Positions 7,917 through 15,678 of a stretch of 64,000 nucleotides of DNA are shown piece by piece. This stretch comes from CALCZU01 sp964396165 (lineage in GTDB: Bacteria; Bdellovibrionota; FAC87; UBA2466), in NCBI GenBank assembly GCA_964396165.1, contig CAYNEF010000004.1:1-64000 (forward strand). The letters are read 5' to 3'. Made by a program: the position numbers and the translations under genes. Every line of letters begins with the position of its first letter. The stretch's first letter is position 1. The notes beneath the pieces were generated by a model that did not search any database, had not been told where the DNA came from, and saw nothing but the letters and a program-made list of their open reading frames with translations.

Positions 7917-8384
7917 ATGAAAAATCTTGTACTGGCAATTTTGGTAACAACTGCACTTATTTCGTGCTCGGGTAAAAAAGTGGTTGATGCCTCTGCCGCA
8001 ACAACCACAAAATCCAACGTTATTTCCATTCAGGCATCTGAAGTGAAAGACAAAGGTAAAAAGTTTGACGTCGAATTCGGAATCGTTAATGAAACTGAAA
8101 AAAATATCATCATCCTTCTAGCAGACATTCTTTGTTATAAAGGAAACACACAAGGGGTAGTTCAGCACGCATTTTTTGGAGCGGGTGAAAGAACAATCGA
8201 CATGTCTCCCAAACAGAAAAAGAATTTTCACATTGTTTGCAAACTGGGCGGCAAAGTGGAAGGCGGAGACTACAAACTCGTTGTCAGCCGCGTATATGAC
8301 AATCCATCCAATGACCGTCGTACGACAGGTAAAGAAATTGCCAAAGGTATCGAATGGAAATTGGCAAACGCAGACAAACATTAA
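7917..8384 (+). CDS. Lipoprotein of unknown function, 155 aa
   Basis: The N-terminus (MKNLVLAILVTTALISCSGKK) is a classic lipoprotein signal with the lipobox Cys at residue 17, followed by S-G, which favours outer-membrane sorting in many Gram-negative bacteria. The mature part (about 138 residues) is predicted beta-rich, with alternating hydrophobic strands such as KFDVEFGIVNETEKNIIILLADILCY. This resembles an immunoglobulin-like or DUF1425-type small lipoprotein, but I cannot assign a family. A strong GAGGAG ribosome-binding site precedes the ATG. It lies 16 bases upstream of a second lipoprotein gene and probably shares its transcript. Confidence 0.75.
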   Translation: MKNLVLAILVTTALISCSGKKVVDASAATTTKSNVISIQASEVKDKGKKFDVEFGIVNETEKNIIILLADILCYKGNTQGVVQHAFFGAGERTIDMSPKQKKNFHIVCKLGGKVEGGDYKLVVSRVYDNPSNDRRTTGKEIAKGIEWKLANADKH

Positions 8385-8400
8385 AATCTAAGGATAAAAA

Positions 8401-8898
8401 ATGAAAAACAAAATCACAAACAACATTATCAACGCCGTAGCTTGTGGCTTTTTTCTCCTCCAAATCATAGGTTGCGGAACAGAACGCGCCAATGTGCAGT
8501 ATGGAGACTACAAAAAAGAAATGTCCTTGTCTGATCATTCAGGCACTGGCACAAAACTCGGCCATGTAGAAGGTTCTAAGGGCGGAGCTATTTGGGATAA
8601 ATGCGATGTGAAAGCTGCAGACTCACTTTCCCAAATGATTGCGTCGGCAAAATCTTTGGGTGCAACTAGTATTGGTAACGTTACTTGGCATCCCGACGCA
8701 TCTAAAGATCCCGTGTGCCGTAAGAACTGGGGATTTTTTGCAATGCCGGTATTCATCCTGACCCCGCTCTTTATGTCCACAAAAGTAGAAGGCGATGCAT
8801 ATAAAGGCGGCAAAGTTGGGTTGAACGAGTATTTACTTCCCAACACCAAGGAAGAAGAACAAAAACTCATTCAGAAAATTCTGGCTGACCGTTCTTAA
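8401..8898 (+). CDS. Lipoprotein of unknown function, 165 aa
   Basis: The signal segment VACGFFLLQIIGCGTE has a lipobox-like L-Q-I-I-G-C with Cys near residue 22. The mature part contains KCDVKAADSLSQMIASAKSLGATSIGNV, a helix-turn-strand pattern like the small envelope lipoproteins that bear a conserved A-x-x-x-G-A-[ND]-x-[IV] motif, followed by W-H-P and a Cys (DPVCRKNWG). A short hydrophobic stretch (FFAMPVFILTPLFMST, about 112-127) could be a membrane-touching hairpin. No function is assigned. Preceded by AAGGATAAAAA and followed 17 bases later by a strong hairpin. Confidence 0.7.
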   Translation: MKNKITNNIINAVACGFFLLQIIGCGTERANVQYGDYKKEMSLSDHSGTGTKLGHVEGSKGGAIWDKCDVKAADSLSQMIASAKSLGATSIGNVTWHPDASKDPVCRKNWGFFAMPVFILTPLFMSTKVEGDAYKGGKVGLNEYLLPNTKEEEQKLIQKILADRS

Positions 8899-8914
8899 TT
8901 CGCAATATTTATGC

Positions 8915-8959
8915 AGGGTCATATCTGACTTCCCTTTGGGGTTATGATATGACCCTTTT
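8915..8959 (+). terminator. Hairpin with short T run between lipoprotein gene and darA-like gene
   Basis: AGGGTCATATC (8915-8925) pairs perfectly with GATATGACCCT (8946-8956) around a 20-base loop and is followed by a few T bases. It has the shape of an intrinsic terminator for the lipoprotein operon, but it ends only a few bases before the ATG at 8962 and no ribosome-binding site is visible between them. It may therefore also act on expression of the biosynthetic cluster. Confidence 0.6.
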
Positions 8960-8961
8960 CT

Positions 8962-9726
8962 ATGTCTACTCGAAGAATTTTAATCGTTTACTTCTCTCAA
9001 ACTGGCCGCGTGAAATCGGGCCTCGAGGATTATCTTAAACAATACCGCGAAGCAGGCGACGAGATAGAAATGCACGCGATAGAAACTGTCGATCCTTTGC
9101 CATTCCCCTGGGGATTTTTCAAATTTTTTTCCATTATGCCTGAAACAGTGCTCGGGCTTTCCATGGCCATCAAGCCCATCGCTTTTTCTGAGAATAAGAA
9201 CTGGGATCAAGTCGTACTTGGTTTTCCCATCTGGTTTCTCAGTGTCGCACAACCGATGAAAAGTTTTTTACTGGGGCAGGGAAAAGAAATATTGAAGGGT
9301 GCGACAGTAACTCCTTTTATTTCGTGCCGCGAACTTTGGCTTTCGGGCTACCAAGACTTTTTAAATATGGCAGATGAAATTGGATTTGCCACTTTCACTC
9401 CCCTTGTTGCGAAAGAACCTTTGTCTTCGTGGAAGACATATTTGAGTACGCCCATCTATCTCATTACTGGAAAGAAACTATTTCAAAATAATGCGTTGAG
9501 TTGGCGCGATGCATATAGCAGCGAATCCAACAGATTTATGGAGAAAATCGGAAAAGCAACATTTCTCACTTGGGCGACTTTTTTAAAGCGAGTTTCTCCC
9601 CCTAAAACCATGCGAAGAAGCATTGCCATATGTTTCTTTTTTTTATACCTTCTTGCTGCAATACCTTTGCTAAAACTAATGGGGGCGCTGATTTCGGAGC
9701 ATAAGTCCGTACCAGCCGGTACCTAG
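8962..9726 (+). CDS. darA: DarA/StlC-like dialkylresorcinol aromatase (flavodoxin-like fold)
   Basis: The N-terminus RRILIVYFSQTGRVK has the S-x-T-G phosphate loop of flavodoxin-like proteins, and the following P-F-P-W-x-F-F-K-F-F-S-I-M-P-E-T pattern (about 50-66) is what I recall for the DarA family, annotated in databases as dialkylresorcinol condensing enzyme. In the isopropylstilbene/dialkylresorcinol pathways the StlC/DarA protein is the aromatase that turns the cyclohexanedione made by DarB into the resorcinol ring. At 254 residues it has an extra C-terminal hydrophobic helix (IAICFFFLYLLAAIPLLKLMG), which suggests membrane association near a lipid-like substrate. It heads the cluster; the next gene (DarB-like) starts 17 bases downstream. 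The neighbour makes the assignment much stronger. Confidence 0.85.
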   Translation: MSTRRILIVYFSQTGRVKSGLEDYLKQYREAGDEIEMHAIETVDPLPFPWGFFKFFSIMPETVLGLSMAIKPIAFSENKNWDQVVLGFPIWFLSVAQPMKSFLLGQGKEILKGATVTPFISCRELWLSGYQDFLNMADEIGFATFTPLVAKEPLSSWKTYLSTPIYLITGKKLFQNNALSWRDAYSSESNRFMEKIGKATFLTWATFLKRVSPPKTMRRSIAICFFFLYLLAAIPLLKLMGALISEHKSVPAGT

Positions 9727-9743
9727 CAACTGGGAGGATCGTC

Positions 9744-10889
9744 TTGCAATCTGTGTATGTAGTAGGTGCTGGGGTTTGTTTACCGAATCAAGCCGTAAAA
9801 AACGAAAATCTTGAAAATATATTGGGCGTAATCAACGGTGTTCCGTCGCGCACCAAAACACGTATCATGGCGGGCACGGGAATTACTTCTCGCCACTACG
9901 CAATCGATCCCGAAACACGCAAACAAACACATACGAATGCTCAGATGACTTCACTAGCGGTGAAAGATGCTGTCGCAAAATATAAATTGCCTATCGAAGT
10001 TGATTTGCTTTGCAGTGGATCTTCAAGCCCCGATCAAATGGTTCCGAGCCATGGTCTGATGGTACATGGAGAATTAAACATTCCCGCACTTGAAGTAATG
10101 ACTGCCGCTGGAGTCTGTTGTTCGGGCGTTACTGCTTTGAAATATGCCTTTATGTCGATCGCATCCGGCTGTGCCAGACGTGCCATCACGACAGGCTCTG
10201 AACTGGTTTCCAATCTTTTTAAATCTGAAAACCTGCAAAAAGAAATTACGTTAAGAAAAGAAGACGAAGAAAAACCGACATTGGCTTTTCAAACCGACTT
10301 CTTAAGATGGGTACTTTCTGACGGTGCTGGTGCACTTTATCTTGCAAATGAACCTGCTCCTAACCGTTTATCTTTGAAAATAGACTGGGTAGATATTGTG
10401 TCTTTCGCGCACAAGCTTGAAACTTGTATGTATAGCGGTGGACAAAAAGATGAATCCGGAAAACTTGTGGGCTGGAGAGAAGTCGATCCGGACACTCGCA
10501 TCAAAGAGGGTTATTTAAATCTTTCACAAGACGTAAGACTTTTAAACGCGAATATCGCAAACATTACAATCGATGAAACAATGCCGATTTTGATGGAGCG
10601 TCACCATGATTTGAAAGCGGAAAACATCGATTGGTTCTTGCCGCATTATTCTTCCGCTTACTTCCGACCGATTGTGCATGAGCATCTGGCAAAATCCGGA
10701 TTGCCCATCCCTTACGAAAAATGGTTCACTAATCTGACAGAAAAGGGAAACACCGGTTCTGCTTCCATTTACATTATGATTGATGAACTTTACTCGAGTG
10801 GAAAATTAAAAAAAGGCGACAGAATTTTGTGCTTTATTCCTGAAAGTGCTCGTTTCTCAGTCGGGTACATGCACCTGACTGTAGTGTAA
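9744..10889 (+). CDS. darB: StlD/DarB-family beta-ketosynthase (FabH-like)
   Basis: A 381-residue thiolase-fold ketosynthase of the FabH/KAS III branch. The active-site Cys is in GVCCSGVTA (Cys126 best fits the A-C-[AS]-G position); the catalytic His is H301 (FLPHYSSAYF) and Asn is N336 (KGNTGSASIY), so the enzyme looks intact. The N-terminal pattern L-G-V-I-N-G-V-P-S-R-T-K-x-R-I with G-I-T-S-R-H-Y-A is typical of the StlD/DarB subfamily. DarB condenses a beta-ketoacyl thioester with a second acyl unit and cyclises it to a cyclohexanedione. The start is TTG at 9744, preceded by GGGAGGATCG. Confidence 0.9.
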   Translation: MQSVYVVGAGVCLPNQAVKNENLENILGVINGVPSRTKTRIMAGTGITSRHYAIDPETRKQTHTNAQMTSLAVKDAVAKYKLPIEVDLLCSGSSSPDQMVPSHGLMVHGELNIPALEVMTAAGVCCSGVTALKYAFMSIASGCARRAITTGSELVSNLFKSENLQKEITLRKEDEEKPTLAFQTDFLRWVLSDGAGALYLANEPAPNRLSLKIDWVDIVSFAHKLETCMYSGGQKDESGKLVGWREVDPDTRIKEGYLNLSQDVRLLNANIANITIDETMPILMERHHDLKAENIDWFLPHYSSAYFRPIVHEHLAKSGLPIPYEKWFTNLTEKGNTGSASIYIMIDELYSSGKLKKGDRILCFIPESARFSVGYMHLTVV

Positions 10890-10898
10890 GAGGTTTTT

Positions 10899-11297
10899 TT
10901 GGACATCGAACAGGTTCCCCAAGATAAAGAAAATTTTTACGACGGACACAAGCGTACAATGTATGCCAAGGCTAAAGACGGCCACTACGTGCAGGCATTG
11001 TCGGGCGGTTGGGAAGTGGAAACCTATTTTACGGCACTTGCCCTCGATGATTTAAGTGATCAGTACAAAATTGTTTTAAAACAAGTGCAAGAGGGAAAGT
11101 TAAGTCCCTTGGCAGCTCACATGGACAAACGCCAGATGACGCCAAAGTTACTGGCACTGCATTCAGGTTTTTTTACTTTTCAAGTGAAATGGCATCTTAG
11201 ACCATCCGTTTTCAGAAAACTGTCTGATGAGAAACTGAAAAAATATGCCGATTGTTTGAATATTACAGTAGAAGAATTAAAGCAGGTGCCGAAATGA
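10899..11297 (+). CDS. Uncharacterised 132-aa protein within the dialkylresorcinol-type cluster
   Basis: I do not recognise this family. The protein is soluble, without signal peptide or membrane helix. It opens with an acidic N-terminus, has a Y-V-Q-A-L-S-G-G-W-E-V-E segment (about 30-41) and a positively charged C-terminal half with F-x-V-K-W-H-L-R-P. The start is TTG at 10899 with AAGAGG just upstream, and the stop overlaps the next gene by ATGA. The tight coupling places it in the pathway. It could be an accessory enzyme or a partner of the ketosynthase or ACP. Its gene position resembles conserved hypothetical genes in flexirubin-type loci, from memory. Confidence 0.7.
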   Translation: MDIEQVPQDKENFYDGHKRTMYAKAKDGHYVQALSGGWEVETYFTALALDDLSDQYKIVLKQVQEGKLSPLAAHMDKRQMTPKLLALHSGFFTFQVKWHLRPSVFRKLSDEKLKKYADCLNITVEELKQVPK

Positions 11298-12304
11298 ATA
11301 CCGAAGTATCCACATTCAAACACTTGCAGTCTGCTCATTGTGAGAGCGGTGTTGCCGCATCTCTTCTGACACACCAGGGGCAAGTTCTTTCTGAGCCCAT
11401 GGCGTTTGGAATTGGAAGCGGATTGTTCTTTGCGCATCTTCCTTTTGTGAAAATCATGGGGCTACCACTTACTTCTTTTAGAAGTTATCCGGGAACCATC
11501 TTAAAAAAAGTTTTTAAACGTACAGGCATACGCTTGCAAAAAAGAACTTTTAGAAGTGAAGAAAAAGCGCTGAAAGCACTTGATGAGATGATAGATCAAG
11601 GAATCCCTGCTGGCGTGCAACTGAGTGTGTTTTGGCTTCCTTATCTACCGCCACAGTTTCGATTTCAGTTTAACGCCCACCACGCAATCATCTGCGGTAA
11701 AAAAGATAATGAATATATAGTGAGTGATCCGATTGGCGAAGAAAAAGTCTTGTGTCCTGTCGATGATTTCAGACGTGCCTGGTTTGCACAAGGGCCTCTT
11801 GCTCCCAATGGCGCGCTCTATACGGCATCAGGGAGTTCGACTGCCACCAAAGAAGATTTGATTCCGGCAATCAAAAGCGCTTTGAAAGAAACAACGAACC
11901 GCATGTTGAGAGTTCCCGTACCTTACTTCGGTATTCACGGCATAAGCCTACTTTCGCGCAGAATGAAAAAATGGCCTGATCTTTTGAAAAACGATCGCCA
12001 AATCAAACTGAACCTGGGCCAGATTGTTCGCATGCAGGAAGAAATTGGGACGGGGGGCGCCGGCTTTCGCTTTTTGTATGCCGCATTTTTGGAGGAAGCT
12101 GCCACACTTTTAAAATCGAGTTCGTTGAAAGACGCATCTGATCGTATGACTCTTGCAGGGGACAATTGGAGAAAGTTTGCAGTTAGTTGTGCAAAGACCT
12201 GCAAAGCGGAGGATTTTTCCAAAGCAAAGTTAAAGGAACTTTCCGAAATTATCGAACATTCTAGACAGCTTGAAGAACAAGTATTTCGGCTGATAGAAAA
12301 ATGA
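11294..12304 (+). CDS. BtrH N-terminal domain acyltransferase-like protein
   Basis: The first 150 residues match the BtrH_N domain: Cys in SAHCESGVAA (about 16), His in FNAHHAIICG and Asp in YIVSDPIGEE, a Cys-His-Asp arrangement as in papain-like folds. In butirosin biosynthesis BtrH transfers an acyl group from an acyl carrier protein to the aminoglycoside, so the inferred role here is to move an ACP-bound acyl group to an acceptor or to release it. The C-terminal half is helical and ends with charged coils. ATG 11294 is chosen because it overlaps the previous stop by 4 bases; a longer frame to 11252 would overlap more. It overlaps the ABC gene by 4 bases. Confidence 0.85.
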   Translation: MNTEVSTFKHLQSAHCESGVAASLLTHQGQVLSEPMAFGIGSGLFFAHLPFVKIMGLPLTSFRSYPGTILKKVFKRTGIRLQKRTFRSEEKALKALDEMIDQGIPAGVQLSVFWLPYLPPQFRFQFNAHHAIICGKKDNEYIVSDPIGEEKVLCPVDDFRRAWFAQGPLAPNGALYTASGSSTATKEDLIPAIKSALKETTNRMLRVPVPYFGIHGISLLSRRMKKWPDLLKNDRQIKLNLGQIVRMQEEIGTGGAGFRFLYAAFLEEAATLLKSSSLKDASDRMTLAGDNWRKFAVSCAKTCKAEDFSKAKLKELSEIIEHSRQLEEQVFRLIEK

Positions 12305-13029
12305 ATCCGCTTATCAGTCTAAAATCGGTAAGTTATTCTTATGAAGACGCTTCTAAAAAAGCGCTGGAGAATGTATCTTTAAATATTCTCCCGGGGGATT
12401 TTGTCGGTCTTGTCGGTCCGAATGGGGCTGGCAAAACGACTTTGATGTCTTGTCTGTCTTCTCTTCTTGTACCTACAGAAGGAAACATCCATTTTGAAAA
12501 TAACAGGCCTCAAACCTGGGTTTCTTTAGCTCCTCAAGAAGTGGCGCTTTATCCCACTTTGACTGCCGAAGAAAATTTGAAATTTTTTGCCGCGGTGGGA
12601 AATGTTCCTAAAGAAAATATCCAAGAACGTGTCGATTGGTGCCTGGAGTTTGTCGGGCTGACTCCACAAAAAAAAGTCGCGCCTCATTCATATTCCGGGG
12701 GAATGAAAAGACGTCTTAATATTGCGATTGCTCTTGTGACAACACCTAAGTTTCTTTTGCTCGATGAACCAACCGTGGGTGTGGATCCGCATTCGCGTTA
12801 TTTGATATTAAAGGCGCTCTCCGAATTAAATAAAATGGGAACTGCGATTTTGTATTCCAGCCACTATCTGGAAGAGGTCGAAAAGTTTTGTAAAACGCTT
12901 ATTCTTTTGGATCATGGAAAAGTACAATTTAACGGAACCATGAAAGAATTTATGGAATCCAAGGGCAATGTGTCTTCTCTCGAGCAGCGCTTTATCGAAT
13001 GGACCGGAACGGACACAAGAGACGTATGA
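12301..13029 (+). CDS. ABC transporter ATP-binding protein of the cluster exporter
   Basis: A 242-residue nucleotide-binding subunit of the ABC-2 (CcmA-like) type. Motifs in order are Walker A GPNGAGKT (about 40-47), a Q-loop (APQEV), the signature YSGGMKRR, Walker B FLLLDEPTVG and a switch His (SSHYLEE). It pairs with the permease encoded just downstream; the stop of this gene and the ATG of the permease overlap by 4 bases. In the cluster the pair probably exports the resorcinol-type product or a lipid precursor, as in flexirubin loci. That substrate is inferred from context only. Confidence 0.95.
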   Translation: MNPLISLKSVSYSYEDASKKALENVSLNILPGDFVGLVGPNGAGKTTLMSCLSSLLVPTEGNIHFENNRPQTWVSLAPQEVALYPTLTAEENLKFFAAVGNVPKENIQERVDWCLEFVGLTPQKKVAPHSYSGGMKRRLNIAIALVTTPKFLLLDEPTVGVDPHSRYLILKALSELNKMGTAILYSSHYLEEVEKFCKTLILLDHGKVQFNGTMKEFMESKGNVSSLEQRFIEWTGTDTRDV

Positions 13030-14234
13030 AAGACCAACTTCTCGCGCTTGTAAAAAAAGAGTTCTTGCTTTTAAGCCGGGATAAACACGCGACTGCCGTA
13101 TTGTTTTTAATGCCAGTAGTTTTTATTTTTATTCTTTCTGTGGCATTGCAAGATGTGTTTGCGGACAAAGCTAGTACAAAAGTAACGCTTCAGATAACAG
13201 GTGTCGGAAGTGCGAAAGAGTTTGCGCTCGAACTCGCAGAGAAACTTAAAAAATCTGCTCAAATCGAAATCCTTCCAGAAAATACTGCTCAAAATGCCAA
13301 GGCACGTATCACAGTTTCGGAAGCGGCAGCGAGTGATTTTAAAAAGATTTCCAAAGAAGGGATTTTAAAAGCTACAAAGCCTGAAAATTCACTTCTCCTC
13401 TGGCTCGATCCTACGCTGAGTACTAGTTACCGTTGGTTTGTAAAAATCAGTATCAGTAATGCGCTTTACCAAATTGTGCTCGACAAAGCGCAAGGAGATT
13501 CCAAAAAGACTGACTTGAAAAATCCCCTGGCTTTTATCAATGAAGATGAAAACAAAAAAGCAGACTCGGTGAATTTGGAAGACTTTTTAAAAGAAGAAGT
13601 GCCTGCAAGCGGAAGTATCGTTCCCACTTCGTTGCAACAAAATGTTCCTGGCTGGTCTTTGTTTGCGATGTTCTTTATTGCAATTCCTCTTGCCAGCGGA
13701 ATCTTAAAGGAACGACAGGATGGCACAATCAAGCGTCTTCTTACTTTGCCTGTAAAAAAATCAACTTTAATTCTGGGTAAATTGATTCCTTATGCGTGTG
13801 TGAATCTTCTGCAATTTATTTTCATGTTGCTTGTTGGCTTGTACGTGATTCCGCTAGTGACAGATTTGAAATTTCAATTAGGACACCATGCCCACCATTT
13901 GGTTCTAGTGACTGTAGTGTGTGCGCTCACTGCAACCAGTTATGGGATTTTTATTTCTTGTGTCAGTAAATCCATCGAACATGCTTCTGCCTTGTCCGCT
14001 GGACTTGTGATTTGCATGGCAGCACTTGGTGGAATTATGGTCCCACTTTTTGCAATGCCCGGCTTTATGCAAACATTGGCTAAAATTTCTCCTCTGTACT
14101 GGGGACACCAAGCTTATTTGGATGTGTTAGTGCGTGAGACGCCGCTAAGCATTATTGCCCCCAAACTAGGAGTTCTGCTAATGTTCGCAACAATCTTGCT
14201 TGTAGTAGGAAAAAGGAGATTTCAATGGCTGTAA
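13026..14234 (+). CDS. ABC-2 type transporter permease of the cluster exporter
   Basis: About 402 residues from the preferred ATG at 13026 (MKDQLLALVKKEF), which overlaps the upstream stop. The pattern is that of ABC-2 permeases with a large extracytoplasmic domain: one N-terminal membrane helix (ATAVLFLMPVVFIFILSVAL), a hydrophilic domain of about 170 residues, then five helices with the conserved E-R-Q-D-G-T-I-K-R-L-L-T-L-P coupling segment. It forms an exporter with the ATP-binding subunit at 12301. The stop lies 10 bases inside the following ACP gene, which again marks one coupled transcript. Confidence 0.92.
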   Translation: MKDQLLALVKKEFLLLSRDKHATAVLFLMPVVFIFILSVALQDVFADKASTKVTLQITGVGSAKEFALELAEKLKKSAQIEILPENTAQNAKARITVSEAAASDFKKISKEGILKATKPENSLLLWLDPTLSTSYRWFVKISISNALYQIVLDKAQGDSKKTDLKNPLAFINEDENKKADSVNLEDFLKEEVPASGSIVPTSLQQNVPGWSLFAMFFIAIPLASGILKERQDGTIKRLLTLPVKKSTLILGKLIPYACVNLLQFIFMLLVGLYVIPLVTDLKFQLGHHAHHLVLVTVVCALTATSYGIFISCVSKSIEHASALSAGLVICMAALGGIMVPLFAMPGFMQTLAKISPLYWGHQAYLDVLVRETPLSIIAPKLGVLLMFATILLVVGKRRFQWL

Positions 14235-14518
14235 CAAAATTCGAATCGGTGGATGGACTAAAATCGGATTTAAAAAATCTGATTCTCACTACCTGTGCGA
14301 TTCAAAATGTAAAGGCAGAAGACATTAAAGACGATGATTACTTAATCAACGGCCAAGGTGCATTACAACTGGAGAGTCTCGACGCTGTTGATTTAGCTGT
14401 AGCAATTGAAAGAAGTTACGGCGTAAGAATACAGGATATCAGCTCTGCGCGTGAGCACATGAAGTCGGTAAATACGCTGGCAACTCATATTTTTTCTAAG
14501 CAACAATCGGCACAATGA
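14225..14518 (+). CDS. Acyl carrier protein of the cluster
   Basis: A 97-residue phosphopantetheine-attachment protein. The site is LESLDAVDLA with Ser51 as the likely attachment residue, where E-S-L-D replaces the usual D-S-L-D/E. The helices before and after (VDGLKSDLKNLILTTC and VAIERSYGVRIQDIS) fit the four-helix ACP fold. It would carry the growing acyl chain for the two ketosynthase-family proteins downstream and could be the donor for the BtrH-like enzyme; its role is analogous to DarC. The ATG has GGAGAT just upstream, at the end of the permease gene, and the stop overlaps the KS ATG by 4 bases. Confidence 0.9.
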   Translation: MAVTKFESVDGLKSDLKNLILTTCAIQNVKAEDIKDDDYLINGQGALQLESLDAVDLAVAIERSYGVRIQDISSAREHMKSVNTLATHIFSKQQSAQ

Positions 14519-15678
14519 TTTCAAGTTCTACTAATACATTTCGCGCAGGTATCAGGGGAATGGGCGCATGTTCCGCCTCTGGCACTACTTTAGAGGAAAT
14601 CGTATCTTCATTTCGCTCGGAAAAAAGCGCATTGGCCCCTTTGAAAAAAAATACGTTTATCCTCGGTGATTTTTCAGGTGGAGAAATACCCTTTGATTGT
14701 CCATTGAAAGACCGCGCGGATGAAATACTGAATCTGGCGCTGCAGCCTGCGCTAAAAGAAGCAAATCTTACAAGCATGGAAAGAAAACGCACTGGCATCT
14801 TTGTGGGGACGACCAGCGGATTCATGCTTCCCGCAGAATTAAAAACGTACTCGCATCCCAATGCCAAAGAAATTTTTATGCGCGAACTTACGGCACGTGG
14901 AATGGGAGAGGTAGCTTACCGTGCCGCAAAGTTGAGTAATACGAGTGGCCCCCTATTTACCTATTCTACCGCTTGTACCTCGAGTGCATTTGCTTTGCTT
15001 GAAGCTTATCGCCTTTTAAAAATTGGCGTCATCGATCATGCCATTGTGATTGGTTATGAGACACTCTTAAACACTACCTTGCACGGGTTTAAAAGTTTGA
15101 TGCTGTATGATCCGACAGGGCACAGACCTTTTGATAAAAATAGAAAAGGATTGCAACTGGGAGAAGGGTGCGGCGTTGTGATTTTAGATAGAGAATCCGC
15201 AAACACGCAGTTCCAGCTTCTTGGGGGTGCTTCCACTAACGATCATCTCAATATTACTGGCAGCGATTTAAGCGGATTAAGCGCCATCAAACTTTTAAAT
15301 GCTGTTTGTAAAAACACGGAGACAGCCAAAGAAGAAATTGTAGCTATCAAAGCGCACGGTACCGGTACGCTCGACAATGATTTAGGTGAGGGAGTGGGAT
15401 TTAAAAAGTTTTTTGATAAAACACCACGTTTCTCTTCTATTAAAGGTTACTCTGGTCACACGCTCGGTGCTGCAGGCGCAGTCGAAGTGGCAAGTTGGCT
15501 TGGCTGTGTCGCAAAAGGCTTTATTCCAAAGTCGGCAGGTTTTAAAACAATCGATGAAATGATTGGCATTGCGCCGATGGTAGAAACTTTCGGCAGCACC
15601 AGCGGAAAATATCTTTTTACTTATTTTGGGTTTGGCGGAAGTTCCGTAGGTCTTGTCATTGAGGCTGCGTATGTTTAA
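14515..15678 (+). CDS. Beta-ketoacyl-ACP synthase (KAS I/II type), catalytically intact
   Basis: A 387-residue condensing enzyme of the FabB/FabF branch. The Cys-His-His triad is visible: Cys154 in STACTSSAF, His281 in KAHGTGTLD and His315 in GYSGHTLGAA. A Lys-containing E-I-V-A-I-K-A-H segment precedes HGTGT. It would elongate an acyl-ACP by decarboxylative condensation. No ketoreductase, dehydratase or ligase gene is present in the cluster, so any reduction steps must come from fatty-acid synthesis or elsewhere. It is directly coupled to the ACP gene and to a KS-like partner, with an 8-base overlap, which recalls KS-chain-length-factor pairs. Confidence 0.93.
   Translation: MISSSTNTFRAGIRGMGACSASGTTLEEIVSSFRSEKSALAPLKKNTFILGDFSGGEIPFDCPLKDRADEILNLALQPALKEANLTSMERKRTGIFVGTTSGFMLPAELKTYSHPNAKEIFMRELTARGMGEVAYRAAKLSNTSGPLFTYSTACTSSAFALLEAYRLLKIGVIDHAIVIGYETLLNTTLHGFKSLMLYDPTGHRPFDKNRKGLQLGEGCGVVILDRESANTQFQLLGGASTNDHLNITGSDLSGLSAIKLLNAVCKNTETAKEEIVAIKAHGTGTLDNDLGEGVGFKKFFDKTPRFSSIKGYSGHTLGAAGAVEVASWLGCVAKGFIPKSAGFKTIDEMIGIAPMVETFGSTSGKYLFTYFGFGGSSVGLVIEAAYV

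Noticed and set aside
11252..11293. Earlier start for the BtrH-like gene
   Set aside because: It would lie inside the previous gene and lacks the ATGA coupling seen at 11294; the BtrH pattern starts after that ATG.
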